A DNA stretch of 64,000 nt, taken from contig JADKCL010000016.1 of assembly GCA_016718825.1 (NCBI GenBank), positions 62,001 through 126,000 on the forward strand. The letters are read 5' to 3'. The translations under genes and the position numbers were made by a program. Shown here piece by piece: positions 25,007 to 33,241 of this stretch (positions within the stretch are counted from its first letter, which is position 1; every line of letters starts with the position of its first letter). The notes beneath the pieces were generated by a model, which searched no databases, had not been told where the DNA came from, and saw nothing but the letters and a program-made list of their open reading frames with translations. This stretch comes from Bacteroidota bacterium. GTDB taxonomy: Bacteria > Bacteroidota > Bacteroidia > J057 > JADKCL01.

Positions 25007-26911
25007 ATGAATGACACACCAACCGCGAAAAAAACAAACCGCAAAGGGGGCATCACACGTTGGATCTTCCTCGGATTGGCCTTAGGGTTATTGGCCGTCG
25101 CACAATTTATCCTTGAGCTTGACCTTTCCTACCCGATCATCGGCGGAATCGCCGGAGGAACGTTGCTGCTGACGCTGATTTGGAGGCGGCTACCGCGCTT
25201 GATTCATTGGATCTTGCTTTTGCCTTTGTTCGCAGCGGCAGGATTGGCGGGCTACCTTTATTTTCTCAAGCTTGACAGACACGATATCTACGAATACGTT
25301 CCCAAGGATGCCATTTTTATCGTGGAAGCCGACAATCCGATTGAAAATTGGAAGTCATTGAGCAAGACCAAGATTTGGCGCCACATGAAAACGAATGACC
25401 TTTTTTCAGATATCGGGGGCGATTGTGACTACCTCGATACTTTGATCAAGGACAATCAACAGATTTTCAAACTCGTTTCCGGCAAAAAGCTGCTCGTGGT
25501 CGCCGAAATGATCTCCGAATCAGACTACGACTTCCTCTATTTGATGGATCTGAAGGAAGGAGGCAAGATTTCGGCTTTGCTGGACATCTTTAAAAGTGTG
25601 CTTAAATCGGCCGGCCTGCAAATGAACCGTCTGGAAATTGACGGCCACAAATGCTACGGAATCGGGGAAGGGAGTGACGAGGTTTTTCTCGCCTTCGAAG
25701 GCAATGTCATGGTGGCTTCCTATTCGAAGTTATTGATGACCAATGCATTCGAGCAAGCCAAAAAGCCATTCTATACTGACAACGACGAATTTCTCGCTTG
25801 CAGGAAACGCGCCTATCGCACGGAATCCGGAGAAAGCCTCGCCAAAGTCCACCTGAACTTTTCGCAGCTTGATGAGTACTTGGCCACTTTCATGGGCGAA
25901 GTGACGGGAACCGTTCGCAGCATGAGCGAAAACATGAACTTCGCCTCGTTTGACTTGAAAATGCATGACGAGTTTGCCGAGATGTCAGGAGATATGACCG
26001 TCGATTTGCAACGCGCATCCCTCCCCAATGTGCTCTCGACGATGCCCGGAAGCGAAATCCGATGCATCAATATGCTTCCGAGCAACACGAGCTTCATGAT
26101 GGCCATCGACTTTGCGGACTTCGACCAGTTTTACGAGCAGATCTCGGTCACCATGCGGGAAGATGACGGATACGACGACTACGAAAAGTACAAAAAGCAA
26201 ATTGGTGGCCTTTTGGGCGTCGACAAAACCGATCAAAAGGTTGAGCGAAAGAAAAAGCGTGGCAAAGACGTCGATTATTTTGACTGGATCGGTCAAGAAA
26301 TCGCCATGAGCCTTGTTCCCGTCAATGAATCAGGTACACAGCAGGCCTACGTTGCCATTTTCCATGCGCCCGACAAGGAAAATGCAACCCATGACCTCAA
26401 AACGATCGAAAAGCGAATCAAAAACCGCACCCCGATCAAATTTGAGAATTATGAATATCTCGGCCACGAAATTGCCTTCCTCGAAATGAAAGGCTTTTTC
26501 AAGCTCTTTTTTGGGAAACTCTTCAACAAGTTTGACAAGCCAAAATACACCATTCTGGACGAGTTTGTCGTCTTCAGCAACGACACCACGGCGATACACC
26601 GCATCATCGAAGTTGCCCACGGCAGCCGATCCAACCTGCCGATGGAACCCGGGTTCAGACAGTTTTTCAACGAATTCGAAACAACATCCAACTATTTCAC
26701 ATACGTGAACGGCGTCGAAATATTCCCTTTCCTGCCCACGATGGCCGATGGGGAGACCACGTCTGATATCCAAAAAAATCGCAAATACATCACGTGTTTT
26801 CACCATGGCGGTCTGCAATTATTGGCAGACGAAGGCGTTTTTGACGCCAAATTCCATGTTGCCTTTAAGCCAGAAAACGACAAAGCTTGGTGGGACAAGC
26901 TTCCGGAATAA
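25007..26911 (+). CDS. Membrane-anchored DUF3352-like protein, 634 aa
   Basis: Three membrane helices occur in the first 90 residues (WIFLGLALGLLAVAQFIL, PIIGGIAGGTLLLTLIW, HWILLLPLFAAAGLAGYLYF). A long extracytoplasmic domain follows, beginning VPKDAIFIVEADNPIENWKSLS. The segment DAIFIVEADNP and the repeated tests of small beta-alpha units (LMDLKEGGKISALLDIF, VHLNFSQLDEYL, MLPSNTSFMMAIDFADFDQF) resemble DUF3352, a predicted substrate-binding or lipid-transport-like envelope domain. A Lys-rich stretch (KVERKKKRGKDVDY) lies near residue 410. There is no enzymatic motif. It lies 8 nt after the glycosyltransferase and 13 nt before ltaE. Confidence 0.6.
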   Translation: MNDTPTAKKTNRKGGITRWIFLGLALGLLAVAQFILELDLSYPIIGGIAGGTLLLTLIWRRLPRLIHWILLLPLFAAAGLAGYLYFLKLDRHDIYEYVPKDAIFIVEADNPIENWKSLSKTKIWRHMKTNDLFSDIGGDCDYLDTLIKDNQQIFKLVSGKKLLVVAEMISESDYDFLYLMDLKEGGKISALLDIFKSVLKSAGLQMNRLEIDGHKCYGIGEGSDEVFLAFEGNVMVASYSKLLMTNAFEQAKKPFYTDNDEFLACRKRAYRTESGESLAKVHLNFSQLDEYLATFMGEVTGTVRSMSENMNFASFDLKMHDEFAEMSGDMTVDLQRASLPNVLSTMPGSEIRCINMLPSNTSFMMAIDFADFDQFYEQISVTMREDDGYDDYEKYKKQIGGLLGVDKTDQKVERKKKRGKDVDYFDWIGQEIAMSLVPVNESGTQQAYVAIFHAPDKENATHDLKTIEKRIKNRTPIKFENYEYLGHEIAFLEMKGFFKLFFGKLFNKFDKPKYTILDEFVVFSNDTTAIHRIIEVAHGSRSNLPMEPGFRQFFNEFETTSNYFTYVNGVEIFPFLPTMADGETTSDIQKNRKYITCFHHGGLQLLADEGVFDAKFHVAFKPENDKAWWDKLPE

Positions 26912-26924
26912 ACGAAAGGAATCA

Positions 26925-27956
26925 ATGTCTCAGAAAATCATCGACTTGCGTAGCGACACGGTTACGAAACCGACCAAAGAAATGCTCTCCGCAATGATGT
27001 CCGCGGAAGTGGGAGACGATGTATTTGGACAAGATCCGACCGTGAACGCCTTGCAGGCCAAGGCTGCGGATTTGTTTGGAATGGAGGCCGCATTGTTTTG
27101 CCCCTCCGGCACGATGACCAACCAAATTGCCTTTCGCTTGCATACCACGCCCGGCTGTGAGGCGATCATGGAGGAATACTCCCATCCCTATCGGTACGAA
27201 GGTGGTGGTTTGGCAGTTAATGCCGGCATCTCTGTTGCCTTGATCGCAGGTGACCGTGGGCGCATCACGGCAGCGCAAGTCGCCGCGCGGATCAACAATC
27301 CTGAGGATGTCCATTACCCATTAACCAAGGTGGTTTCCCTTGAAAATACCTGCAACCGAGGCGGCGGCGCTTGTTATGACTTTGCGGAGATTCTCAAGAT
27401 CAGGGAAGTCTGCCAAGCAAACGGCCTTGCCCTCCATTTAGATGGCGCACGGATATTTAATGCATTGATAGCCAAAGGCGAAAGCCCATTGACTTACGGT
27501 AAAGCTTTTGATACCATTTCAATTTGCCTGAGCAAAGGTTTGGGTGCCCCCGTGGGTTCACTTCTTTTGGGAAGCCATGCGCACATCAAGGCCGCACGCC
27601 GTATCCGCAAGGTTTTTGGGGGAGGCATGCGACAGGCTGGTTTTCTTGCCGCTGCGGGCATTTATGCCCTTGACCACCATGTAGACCGCTTGGTTGAGGA
27701 TCATCGTTTGGCCAAACAGATGGGGGAATTGGTCGCAACCGCCTCCTATGTAGAGGAAGTCTTGCCGGCGGATACCAACATCGTGGTTTTCAAACTCGCA
27801 AACGGCCTTGATCCAAAGATTTTTGTCGCGCACCTTGCAACCCACAACATCCTCGCTGTGCACTTTGGAGGTCAATTGATCCGCTTTGTGGCGCATTTGG
27901 ATGTGGACGAAAGGGTTTTGGAACCGCTTCAAATTGCCATGAAGGCATTCGTTTGA
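26925..27956 (+). CDS. ltaE: Low-specificity threonine aldolase
   Basis: 343 residues from ATG 26925; the frame is open upstream inside the previous gene. It is a fold-type I PLP enzyme: IDLRSDTVTKPTKEM, VGDDVFGQDPTVNALQ, the substrate-binding YSHPYRYEGGG, HLDGARIFNA, the PLP lysine in ICLSKGLGAPVGS, and RKVFGGGMRQAG. It cleaves threonine (and allo-threonine) to glycine and acetaldehyde. It is 13 nt after the DUF3352-like gene, but a functional link to glycosylation is not evident. Confidence 0.93.
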   Translation: MSQKIIDLRSDTVTKPTKEMLSAMMSAEVGDDVFGQDPTVNALQAKAADLFGMEAALFCPSGTMTNQIAFRLHTTPGCEAIMEEYSHPYRYEGGGLAVNAGISVALIAGDRGRITAAQVAARINNPEDVHYPLTKVVSLENTCNRGGGACYDFAEILKIREVCQANGLALHLDGARIFNALIAKGESPLTYGKAFDTISICLSKGLGAPVGSLLLGSHAHIKAARRIRKVFGGGMRQAGFLAAAGIYALDHHVDRLVEDHRLAKQMGELVATASYVEEVLPADTNIVVFKLANGLDPKIFVAHLATHNILAVHFGGQLIRFVAHLDVDERVLEPLQIAMKAFV

Positions 27957-28080
27957 TGGCGTGTCCCGTTTGCTTTCTAGAAACACCGAAAGCAACCTGA
28001 ATCACATGCATTTGGTTTTTGGATGCCGCTGTGCGTGCTTTGCTATATGTGCATGAAAACTGAGGAATAAAGCCAAGTCC

Positions 28081-28881
28081 ATGTTGATTCTCGGATTTGT
28101 ATTGGCAGGTATCATGGGCATCCTACTCGGGATGCTCGGAGGAGGTGGCTCGATTCTGACTGTCCCCATTTTGGTTTATGTCTTGTCGGTATCAGACGAC
28201 ATTGCTCCATCTTATTCGCTTTTTGTGGTGGGCGTGGCCTCCGCAATCGGCGCGGTGCAATACGTAAGACTCAAGCAATTTTCGTGGAAAGTATCCCTTG
28301 TATATGGGATTCCATCCATGATTGCTGTCTATTTTAACCAAGCATTTGTTCGAAATTGGATACCCGATGCGTTCAGAATGTTTGGTACGGAGGTCTCCCG
28401 CGGCACGTTGTTGATGGTATTGTTTGCGATCATGATGTTGTTGGCAGCATGGTCAATGATTCGTAAAAAAAGCAGACAAACACCTGACAATCTTGATATT
28501 GGTTCTGAAGATTTTAAGTATCCAAAAATTGCGCTGATGGGCCTGCTCGAGGGCATGTTGACGGGATTGGTGGGTGCAGGCGGAGGATTCATCATCGTCC
28601 CGATTTTGGTTTCCATGGCAAAGCTGCCCATCAAGAAGGCTGTGGGCACTTCGCTGCTCATCATGGCGGTCAAATCGCTGATTGGCTTTGGTGGCGCACT
28701 TGGCAACATCCATATTGATTGGCCATTGCTACTACCGTTCACCGGGATCGCCGCCGTAGGCATCGTGGTCGGGGCACGTTTATCGAAACATGTACCTGCG
28801 GCAAAACTCAAACTGTTCTTTGGCTGGTTTATCTTGGCGATGGGCACATTTATTGTCGTCAAAACCCTGCTCGACGCATAG
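28081..28881 (+). CDS. TSUP (TauE/SafE) family sulfite/organosulfonate-type permease
   Basis: 266 residues with about seven to eight hydrophobic helices in two repeats, each opening with the family glycine-rich motif: GMLGGGGSILTVPILVY in the first and GLVGAGGGFIIVPILVS in the second. A short polar loop (IRKKSRQTPDNLDIGSEDFKYPK) separates the halves. TSUP proteins export sulfite, sulfoacetate or related anions. Partner rhodanese or sulfur genes are not adjacent, so the substrate is unknown. Confidence 0.9.
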   Translation: MLILGFVLAGIMGILLGMLGGGGSILTVPILVYVLSVSDDIAPSYSLFVVGVASAIGAVQYVRLKQFSWKVSLVYGIPSMIAVYFNQAFVRNWIPDAFRMFGTEVSRGTLLMVLFAIMMLLAAWSMIRKKSRQTPDNLDIGSEDFKYPKIALMGLLEGMLTGLVGAGGGFIIVPILVSMAKLPIKKAVGTSLLIMAVKSLIGFGGALGNIHIDWPLLLPFTGIAAVGIVVGARLSKHVPAAKLKLFFGWFILAMGTFIVVKTLLDA

Positions 28882-28937
28882 GGCTAAAGTTGGGTACGGA
28901 TAGCATACCGTCACCAATTGTCCGATACCACACGCAA

Positions 28938-29483
28938 TCAAGGAAAGTCAATAAACTGCGGCGGAACATGATCCGTGAGCCAGACACCGTTGGGTGAAAC
29001 AAAATAATCGTAGCCTGCACGGTGCATTTCTCCGGCCCTGACTTTGAGAATCACTGCTTCTCCCCTTCGCGTCCCAACCACAATTGCCGTTTGAAGATCT
29101 TTGCTGAGATGCACATGGTGACGGCTCATTTTTTTGATCCCATCTTTTGCGATGATATTGGAGTATCTGCCAACCGTACCATGATAAAGGATCTCAGGTG
29201 GTAAGACCGGTTCGTAGTCCAAATCAACTTTGATGGAATGTCCCTGATTGGCCCGGATTTTCGTTTTGTCTTCGTTGAAGGCAAACCGCTTTTTGTTGTT
29301 GTTGGCCACGACTTCTTCCAGCATGGCCATGTTGAAGCCTGGAAACTTGGGACCAACTTTGGAGATCAAGCTGAGGACTCCTGTCCAGCCATTTTCGTCC
29401 AGTTCCAGCCCAATGGATTGAGGATCATGGCGCAAGACCAGACTCAGGAATTTGGAAATCTTGATTGTTTGACGTTCATTCAT
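28938..29483 (-). CDS. kptA: RNA 2'-phosphotransferase (Tpt1/KptA)
   Basis: 181 residues from ATG 29483; the frame is open to 29549, but MNERQTIKISKFLSLVLRHD is the standard family start. Conserved residues are visible: LRHDP, IRANQGHS, LYHGT, HHVHLSKD and GTRRGE, corresponding to the Arg-His-Arg-Arg set that binds NAD and the 2'-phosphate. In yeast the enzyme removes the splice-junction 2'-phosphate from tRNA as ADP-ribose 1'',2''-cyclic phosphate. The role in bacteria, which lack that tRNA splicing pathway, is unsettled; RNA repair or nucleic acid ADP-ribosylation have been proposed. It stands alone, divergent from the DUF58 operon. Confidence 0.92.
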   Translation of the reverse strand: MNERQTIKISKFLSLVLRHDPQSIGLELDENGWTGVLSLISKVGPKFPGFNMAMLEEVVANNNKKRFAFNEDKTKIRANQGHSIKVDLDYEPVLPPEILYHGTVGRYSNIIAKDGIKKMSRHHVHLSKDLQTAIVVGTRRGEAVILKVRAGEMHRAGYDYFVSPNGVWLTDHVPPQFIDFP

Positions 29484-29684
29484 CTGAATTGTTGTTTTTT
29501 GTTGCTGCGAATCTCGGTATCCACGTGTCAGAATCGACAAAAGCGGCATTCATCGGTCAAATTCACCTTATGATTGGTCCAAATCGCCCATTGGTTTGAA
29601 GGAAGAATCGCATTTTAACAATTTGTAACGCATCCAGAACCGCAGGAATCCTTCCAATTTCTTTTCCAATTCGGCAAACTGGAT

Positions 29685-29692
29685 TAATTTTG
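29685..29692 (+). promoter_or_regulatory. Promoter -7 element (TAATTTTG) of the DUF58-BatA operon
   Basis: TAATTTTG ends 13 nt before the DUF58 ATG and matches TAnnTTTG. It would give a leader of about 8 nt. Confidence 0.55.
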
Positions 29693-29705
29693 CGGCCGAC
29701 GTACC

Positions 29706-30584
29706 ATGAAGGATCTTCTCAAAAAAGTAAAGAAGCTGGAAATCAAGACCAGACGCAAAGTGGATTCCACATTCGCTGGGGAATACCATTCTGCGTTCAA
29801 GGGTCAGGGGCTGGAATTTGATGAAGTTCGCCTTTATCAGTTTGGCGACGACATCCGTTCCATTGATTGGAATGTCACGGCAAAGTCGGGTGACGTCTAC
29901 ATCAAGAAATTCAAAGAAGAACGCGAGCAGACGATGTTTGTGCTCTTTGACATTTCCGGATCCGAGGATTTTGGCAGAGGCGACGAAAACAAGATGCAAG
30001 TCGGGACCGAAATCGCTGCCATCATGGCCTTTTCAGCCATGAAAAACAACGACAAGATTGGCTTGGCTACCTTCACCGATCGCATTGAGCGCTTCTACGC
30101 CCCCCGAAAGGGTCGTGGCCACGTGCTCGCGATCATGAAAGGCCTGATGCAGCACAAGACCCGCAGCAATGGCACAAACATTACTGCAGCCGTTGATTGG
30201 GTCAAAACGACTTTGAAACGCCGCAGCCTGTTCATCATCATTTCTGACTTTTTGGATGAAGGCTACGAAACTTCGCTCCGCCACCTTTCCAGAAAACATG
30301 AAGTCATCCTCATTCGTTTATTCAACAAAAATGAAGTGATGACCGCAGGAGCAGGTATGGTTCCTGTTTTTGATTCCGAATCTGGCACCCAAGTATGGGT
30401 CAACAGCGGCGATGGTGGGTTTAGAAAACTTGTTTCACGCAAGTTTGAGGAGATGGAATACAACCTGTCCAAATTAGGAAAGTCGCACCGGATCGACTTT
30501 CTGACCATCGATACCACTGAAGACTATATCCTGGGCCTTGAAATGTTTTTCAGAAAACGCAATGCGAGACGGAAACTGGCTTAA
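29706..30584 (+). CDS. DUF58 domain protein (MoxR-associated type)
   Basis: 292 residues. It begins MKDLLKKVKKLEIKTRR and has the hallmark GEYHSAFKGQGLEFDEVR followed by DDIRSIDWNVTAKSG and a von Willebrand-like half (TMFVLFDISGSEDFG, FIIISDFLDEGY). DUF58 proteins act with MoxR AAA ATPases, probably delivering or assembling substrates at the membrane. Here no moxR lies upstream (the neighbour is kptA on the other strand), so the ATPase must be elsewhere if it exists. The start of the next gene lies within this one, 23 nt before its end. Confidence 0.92.
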   Translation: MKDLLKKVKKLEIKTRRKVDSTFAGEYHSAFKGQGLEFDEVRLYQFGDDIRSIDWNVTAKSGDVYIKKFKEEREQTMFVLFDISGSEDFGRGDENKMQVGTEIAAIMAFSAMKNNDKIGLATFTDRIERFYAPRKGRGHVLAIMKGLMQHKTRSNGTNITAAVDWVKTTLKRRSLFIIISDFLDEGYETSLRHLSRKHEVILIRLFNKNEVMTAGAGMVPVFDSESGTQVWVNSGDGGFRKLVSRKFEEMEYNLSKLGKSHRIDFLTIDTTEDYILGLEMFFRKRNARRKLA

Positions 30585-31491
30585 GTTCTTCTTGGGGTTT
30601 GCATTGCTTCATTTGGGCAATGTCGTTTGGGGCCAATCGGTGGTCGCCACGTTGACTGCCAAACAAACACTTGTTCAGATTGGTCGCCCATTTGAAGTTG
30701 AATTGGGCGTGCGCCATCCAGAAGGCACCGTTGTCGTTTTCCCAGACTCGATCAAAGATTTCAAACCTTATGAAGTCAAATCCGGAAAAGCGATCCCGAC
30801 AAGTACCAACGAAGGGATTTCCGACGATGTCAAAATCTATCAGCTTTATACCTGGGAGATTGATTCCCTGCAAAAGCTGCAATTTCCAGTCAGATTTTTG
30901 ACGGAAAAAGGTGATACGCAGACAGTCTTGTCCAACGAGATCACCATCGAATTCATGCCCATGATCCCAGCATACAACGATACCTTGCCAGTCAGGGTCA
31001 TCAGTGATCTGGGCGAGATTCGGGAACCGGTCAATTGGATGGCTTGGGGGATCATTTTTGCTGTCGGGTTGATCATCATCTTGGTGAGCGTGCTGGTGTT
31101 TTCCTCGCCGATCAAAAAATGGCTCAAGCGCCGTAGAATCGACCTCGAATTCAGGCGTCATCTTGCACAATTGGAAGCGATCCGGGCAGCTGCAACGGAT
31201 CAGCCGGTCTTTTTCCCCCGACTCAACAAAGTCTGGAGAAGCTATTTTGACCGCGATTGGTATTTGGCACTTGGCGCGATGACCACCACAGAGTTGCGCG
31301 AGGCGCTTCCAAAAATTCAAGTTTTGGACGACGAAGACCGTCGTATCCTGGACCAACTCAGCCATTCGACGGACTTGGTTTTGTATGCGGGCGTTCAGCA
31401 GGAAGATGCCACGGCACAACAACTTTTGGACGCGGTCAGACGCATCATGCAAAAAGAATATGCAAGAAGGAAGGAGGCTGCTGAAGTATGA
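30562..31491 (+). CDS. BatD/DUF4381-like membrane protein in the DUF58-BatA operon
   Basis: 309 residues from ATG 30562. A signal peptide (LKFFLGFALLHLGNVVWGQ) leads to a beta-sandwich domain (residues ~25-160), one membrane helix (WGIIFAVGLIIILVSVLVF) and a basic helical cytoplasmic part (KKWLKRRRIDLEFRRHLAQL). The layout matches the middle gene of aerotolerance (Bat) clusters. The start overlaps the DUF58 gene by 23 nt and the end overlaps batA by 4 nt, so the set is likely translationally coupled. I have no direct family match. Confidence 0.7.
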   Translation: MRDGNWLKFFLGFALLHLGNVVWGQSVVATLTAKQTLVQIGRPFEVELGVRHPEGTVVVFPDSIKDFKPYEVKSGKAIPTSTNEGISDDVKIYQLYTWEIDSLQKLQFPVRFLTEKGDTQTVLSNEITIEFMPMIPAYNDTLPVRVISDLGEIREPVNWMAWGIIFAVGLIIILVSVLVFSSPIKKWLKRRRIDLEFRRHLAQLEAIRAAATDQPVFFPRLNKVWRSYFDRDWYLALGAMTTTELREALPKIQVLDDEDRRILDQLSHSTDLVLYAGVQQEDATAQQLLDAVRRIMQKEYARRKEAAEV

Positions 31492-32537
31492 TTCAGTCGA
31501 TTCTCGAGCAATTTGAGGCGTTAATCATGTCCATTCTGAGGCTGATCTGGGCGAATGCCGATCAGTTTCGCAGCCCTGGCTATCTGCTGTTGTTGTTGGT
31601 CATACCCGTTTATTTGATTTGGTATTATTGGTGGTATGACCGCAGGCGCCTGATTGTGCAGATCAGCTATGACCCTAAGAAAATTGCACCGGGAAGGCTG
31701 AATTGGGCATTTCTCCGTACAATTCCACAAATTCTGAACCTTCTTGCGCTTACGCTGATGATTGTGGCACTCGCACGCCCGATCACTTCGCGTGAAATTG
31801 ACAGCCGTTACTCAGAAGGCATCGACATCATGTTGCTGCTTGATACTTCGGGAAGTATGGAGACCGAGGATTTCCGTCCAAACCGCCTGGAGGTTGCCAA
31901 GGAGACGGCACTGGATTTTATTGCCGGCCGCTCCTATGACCGCATCGGCATGGTCGTTTTTGCCGAGGATGCATTTTCTTACGCCCCGTTGACATTGGAT
32001 TACAATTTGTTGAAGCAACAAATCAATTCGATCACATCCAATATCATGCCCAAGGAAGGAACTGCCGTTGGGTCAGCGATCTCCGTGGGAATCAATCGCT
32101 TGAAGGAAAGCAGTACCCCTTCCAAAATCATGATATTGTTGACGGACGGCGCAAGTAACCGTGGCCAAATCGATCCGATTACCGCCGCAGGCCTTGCCAA
32201 ACGCAACAAAATCAAAATTTACACCATCGGCATCGGAAAGCCTGAATTTCAGCAACAAACGCCATTCGGGGTACAGACGATCAAAAGCGATTGTGACGAA
32301 CCAACACTCCAAAAGGTCGCAGAAATGACGGACGGAAAATTTTTCAGGTCCACAGATGAATCCAGTTTGAAAACCATCTTCGAGAGCATTTCCAAAATGG
32401 AAAAGGTCGAGATCACCGAGGAGCATTATCGCGAAGAAAACGACTTTTACGGCCCGATTCTACTCGTTGCGTTTTTGATGTTTGCCTTCACCATGTTGTT
32501 GAAAGTCACTTTCATCCACAATCCACTGGAAGGCTGA
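31488..32537 (+). CDS. BatA-type von Willebrand factor A membrane protein
   Basis: 349 residues. Two N-terminal helices (PGYLLLLLVIPVYLIWYYWW and IPQILNLLALTLMIVALARP) flank a short loop, then a VWA domain starts at LLLDTSGSMETEDF with the MIDAS D-x-S-x-S, AGRSYDRIGMVVFAEDAF (threonine/aspartate sites) and LTDGASNRG. A C-terminal helix (PILLVAFLMFAFTMLLKVTF) closes it. BatA proteins belong to Bacteroidota aerotolerance operons, normally moxR-DUF58-batD-batA-batB-batC. The stop overlaps the following start by 1 nt. batB and batC do not follow. Confidence 0.9.
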   Translation: MIQSILEQFEALIMSILRLIWANADQFRSPGYLLLLLVIPVYLIWYYWWYDRRRLIVQISYDPKKIAPGRLNWAFLRTIPQILNLLALTLMIVALARPITSREIDSRYSEGIDIMLLLDTSGSMETEDFRPNRLEVAKETALDFIAGRSYDRIGMVVFAEDAFSYAPLTLDYNLLKQQINSITSNIMPKEGTAVGSAISVGINRLKESSTPSKIMILLTDGASNRGQIDPITAAGLAKRNKIKIYTIGIGKPEFQQQTPFGVQTIKSDCDEPTLQKVAEMTDGKFFRSTDESSLKTIFESISKMEKVEITEEHYREENDFYGPILLVAFLMFAFTMLLKVTFIHNPLEG

Positions 32538-33217
32538 TGGGAATTGCCGAAAATCTGCTTGCTGTCAAGCAAAAAATCTCAGCAGCAGCCGTTGCAGCCG
32601 GTCGTGAATCGGGTGCCGTTAAGTTGATCGCAGTTTCAAAAACTTATCCCGTCGATGCCGTGCAAGCGGCGATCGCAGCCGGTCAAGTCGATTTCGGGGA
32701 AAACCGGGTTCAAGAAGTTGTAGAAAAACATGCAGCACTTCCGAATGTAAACTGGCACTTGATCGGCACACTTCAGCGTAACAAAGTGCGCCAAATCGCT
32801 GGTTTCGTGCATTTGATCCATTCGGTTGACAGCGAAAAATTGCTCGAAGAAATCAACCGTCAGGCAGAATTACATCACCGGGTGATTGATTGCCTCCTGC
32901 AAATCAACATTTCCCACGAAGAGCAAAAAAGTGGAATGGACGAATCGGAAGCCGATGAATTGCTTGCACGCATTTCCCAATTCCGGCATGTCAGGATTTT
33001 GGGCTTGATGGGAATGGCAGCATTCACTGACGACAAATCCCTGATTTCCAAACAATTCCAAAGTCTTGCAGCTACACGGGCAAGGTTGCGCATCCACGAA
33101 GGACCTCGTGTCGAGCTGCGTGAGCTCAGCATGGGCATGTCTGGTGACTTCGAATTGGCGATTGCAGCCGGCGCAACCATGGTGCGGATTGGCAGCAGCA
33201 TTTTTGGACATCGCTGA
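32537..33217 (+). CDS. YggS-family PLP-binding protein (PLP homeostasis)
   Basis: 226 residues, the usual length. The PLP lysine lies in VKLIAVSKTYPVDAV; FGENRVQEVVEKH, WHLIGTLQRNKVRQI, HSVDSEKLL and the C-terminal LRELSMGMSGDFELAIAAG and MVRIGSSIFGHR are all family signatures. It is a cytosolic carrier or buffer of pyridoxal phosphate with no known catalysis. Its ATG overlaps the batA stop (TGATG) by 1 nt, which is an unusual partner and suggests co-translation. The M1 peptidase gene converges 24 nt downstream. Confidence 0.94.
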   Translation: MGIAENLLAVKQKISAAAVAAGRESGAVKLIAVSKTYPVDAVQAAIAAGQVDFGENRVQEVVEKHAALPNVNWHLIGTLQRNKVRQIAGFVHLIHSVDSEKLLEEINRQAELHHRVIDCLLQINISHEEQKSGMDESEADELLARISQFRHVRILGLMGMAAFTDDKSLISKQFQSLAATRARLRIHEGPRVELRELSMGMSGDFELAIAAGATMVRIGSSIFGHR

Positions 33218-33241
33218 GCGTTGAAATCCAATCAGTCTGAC

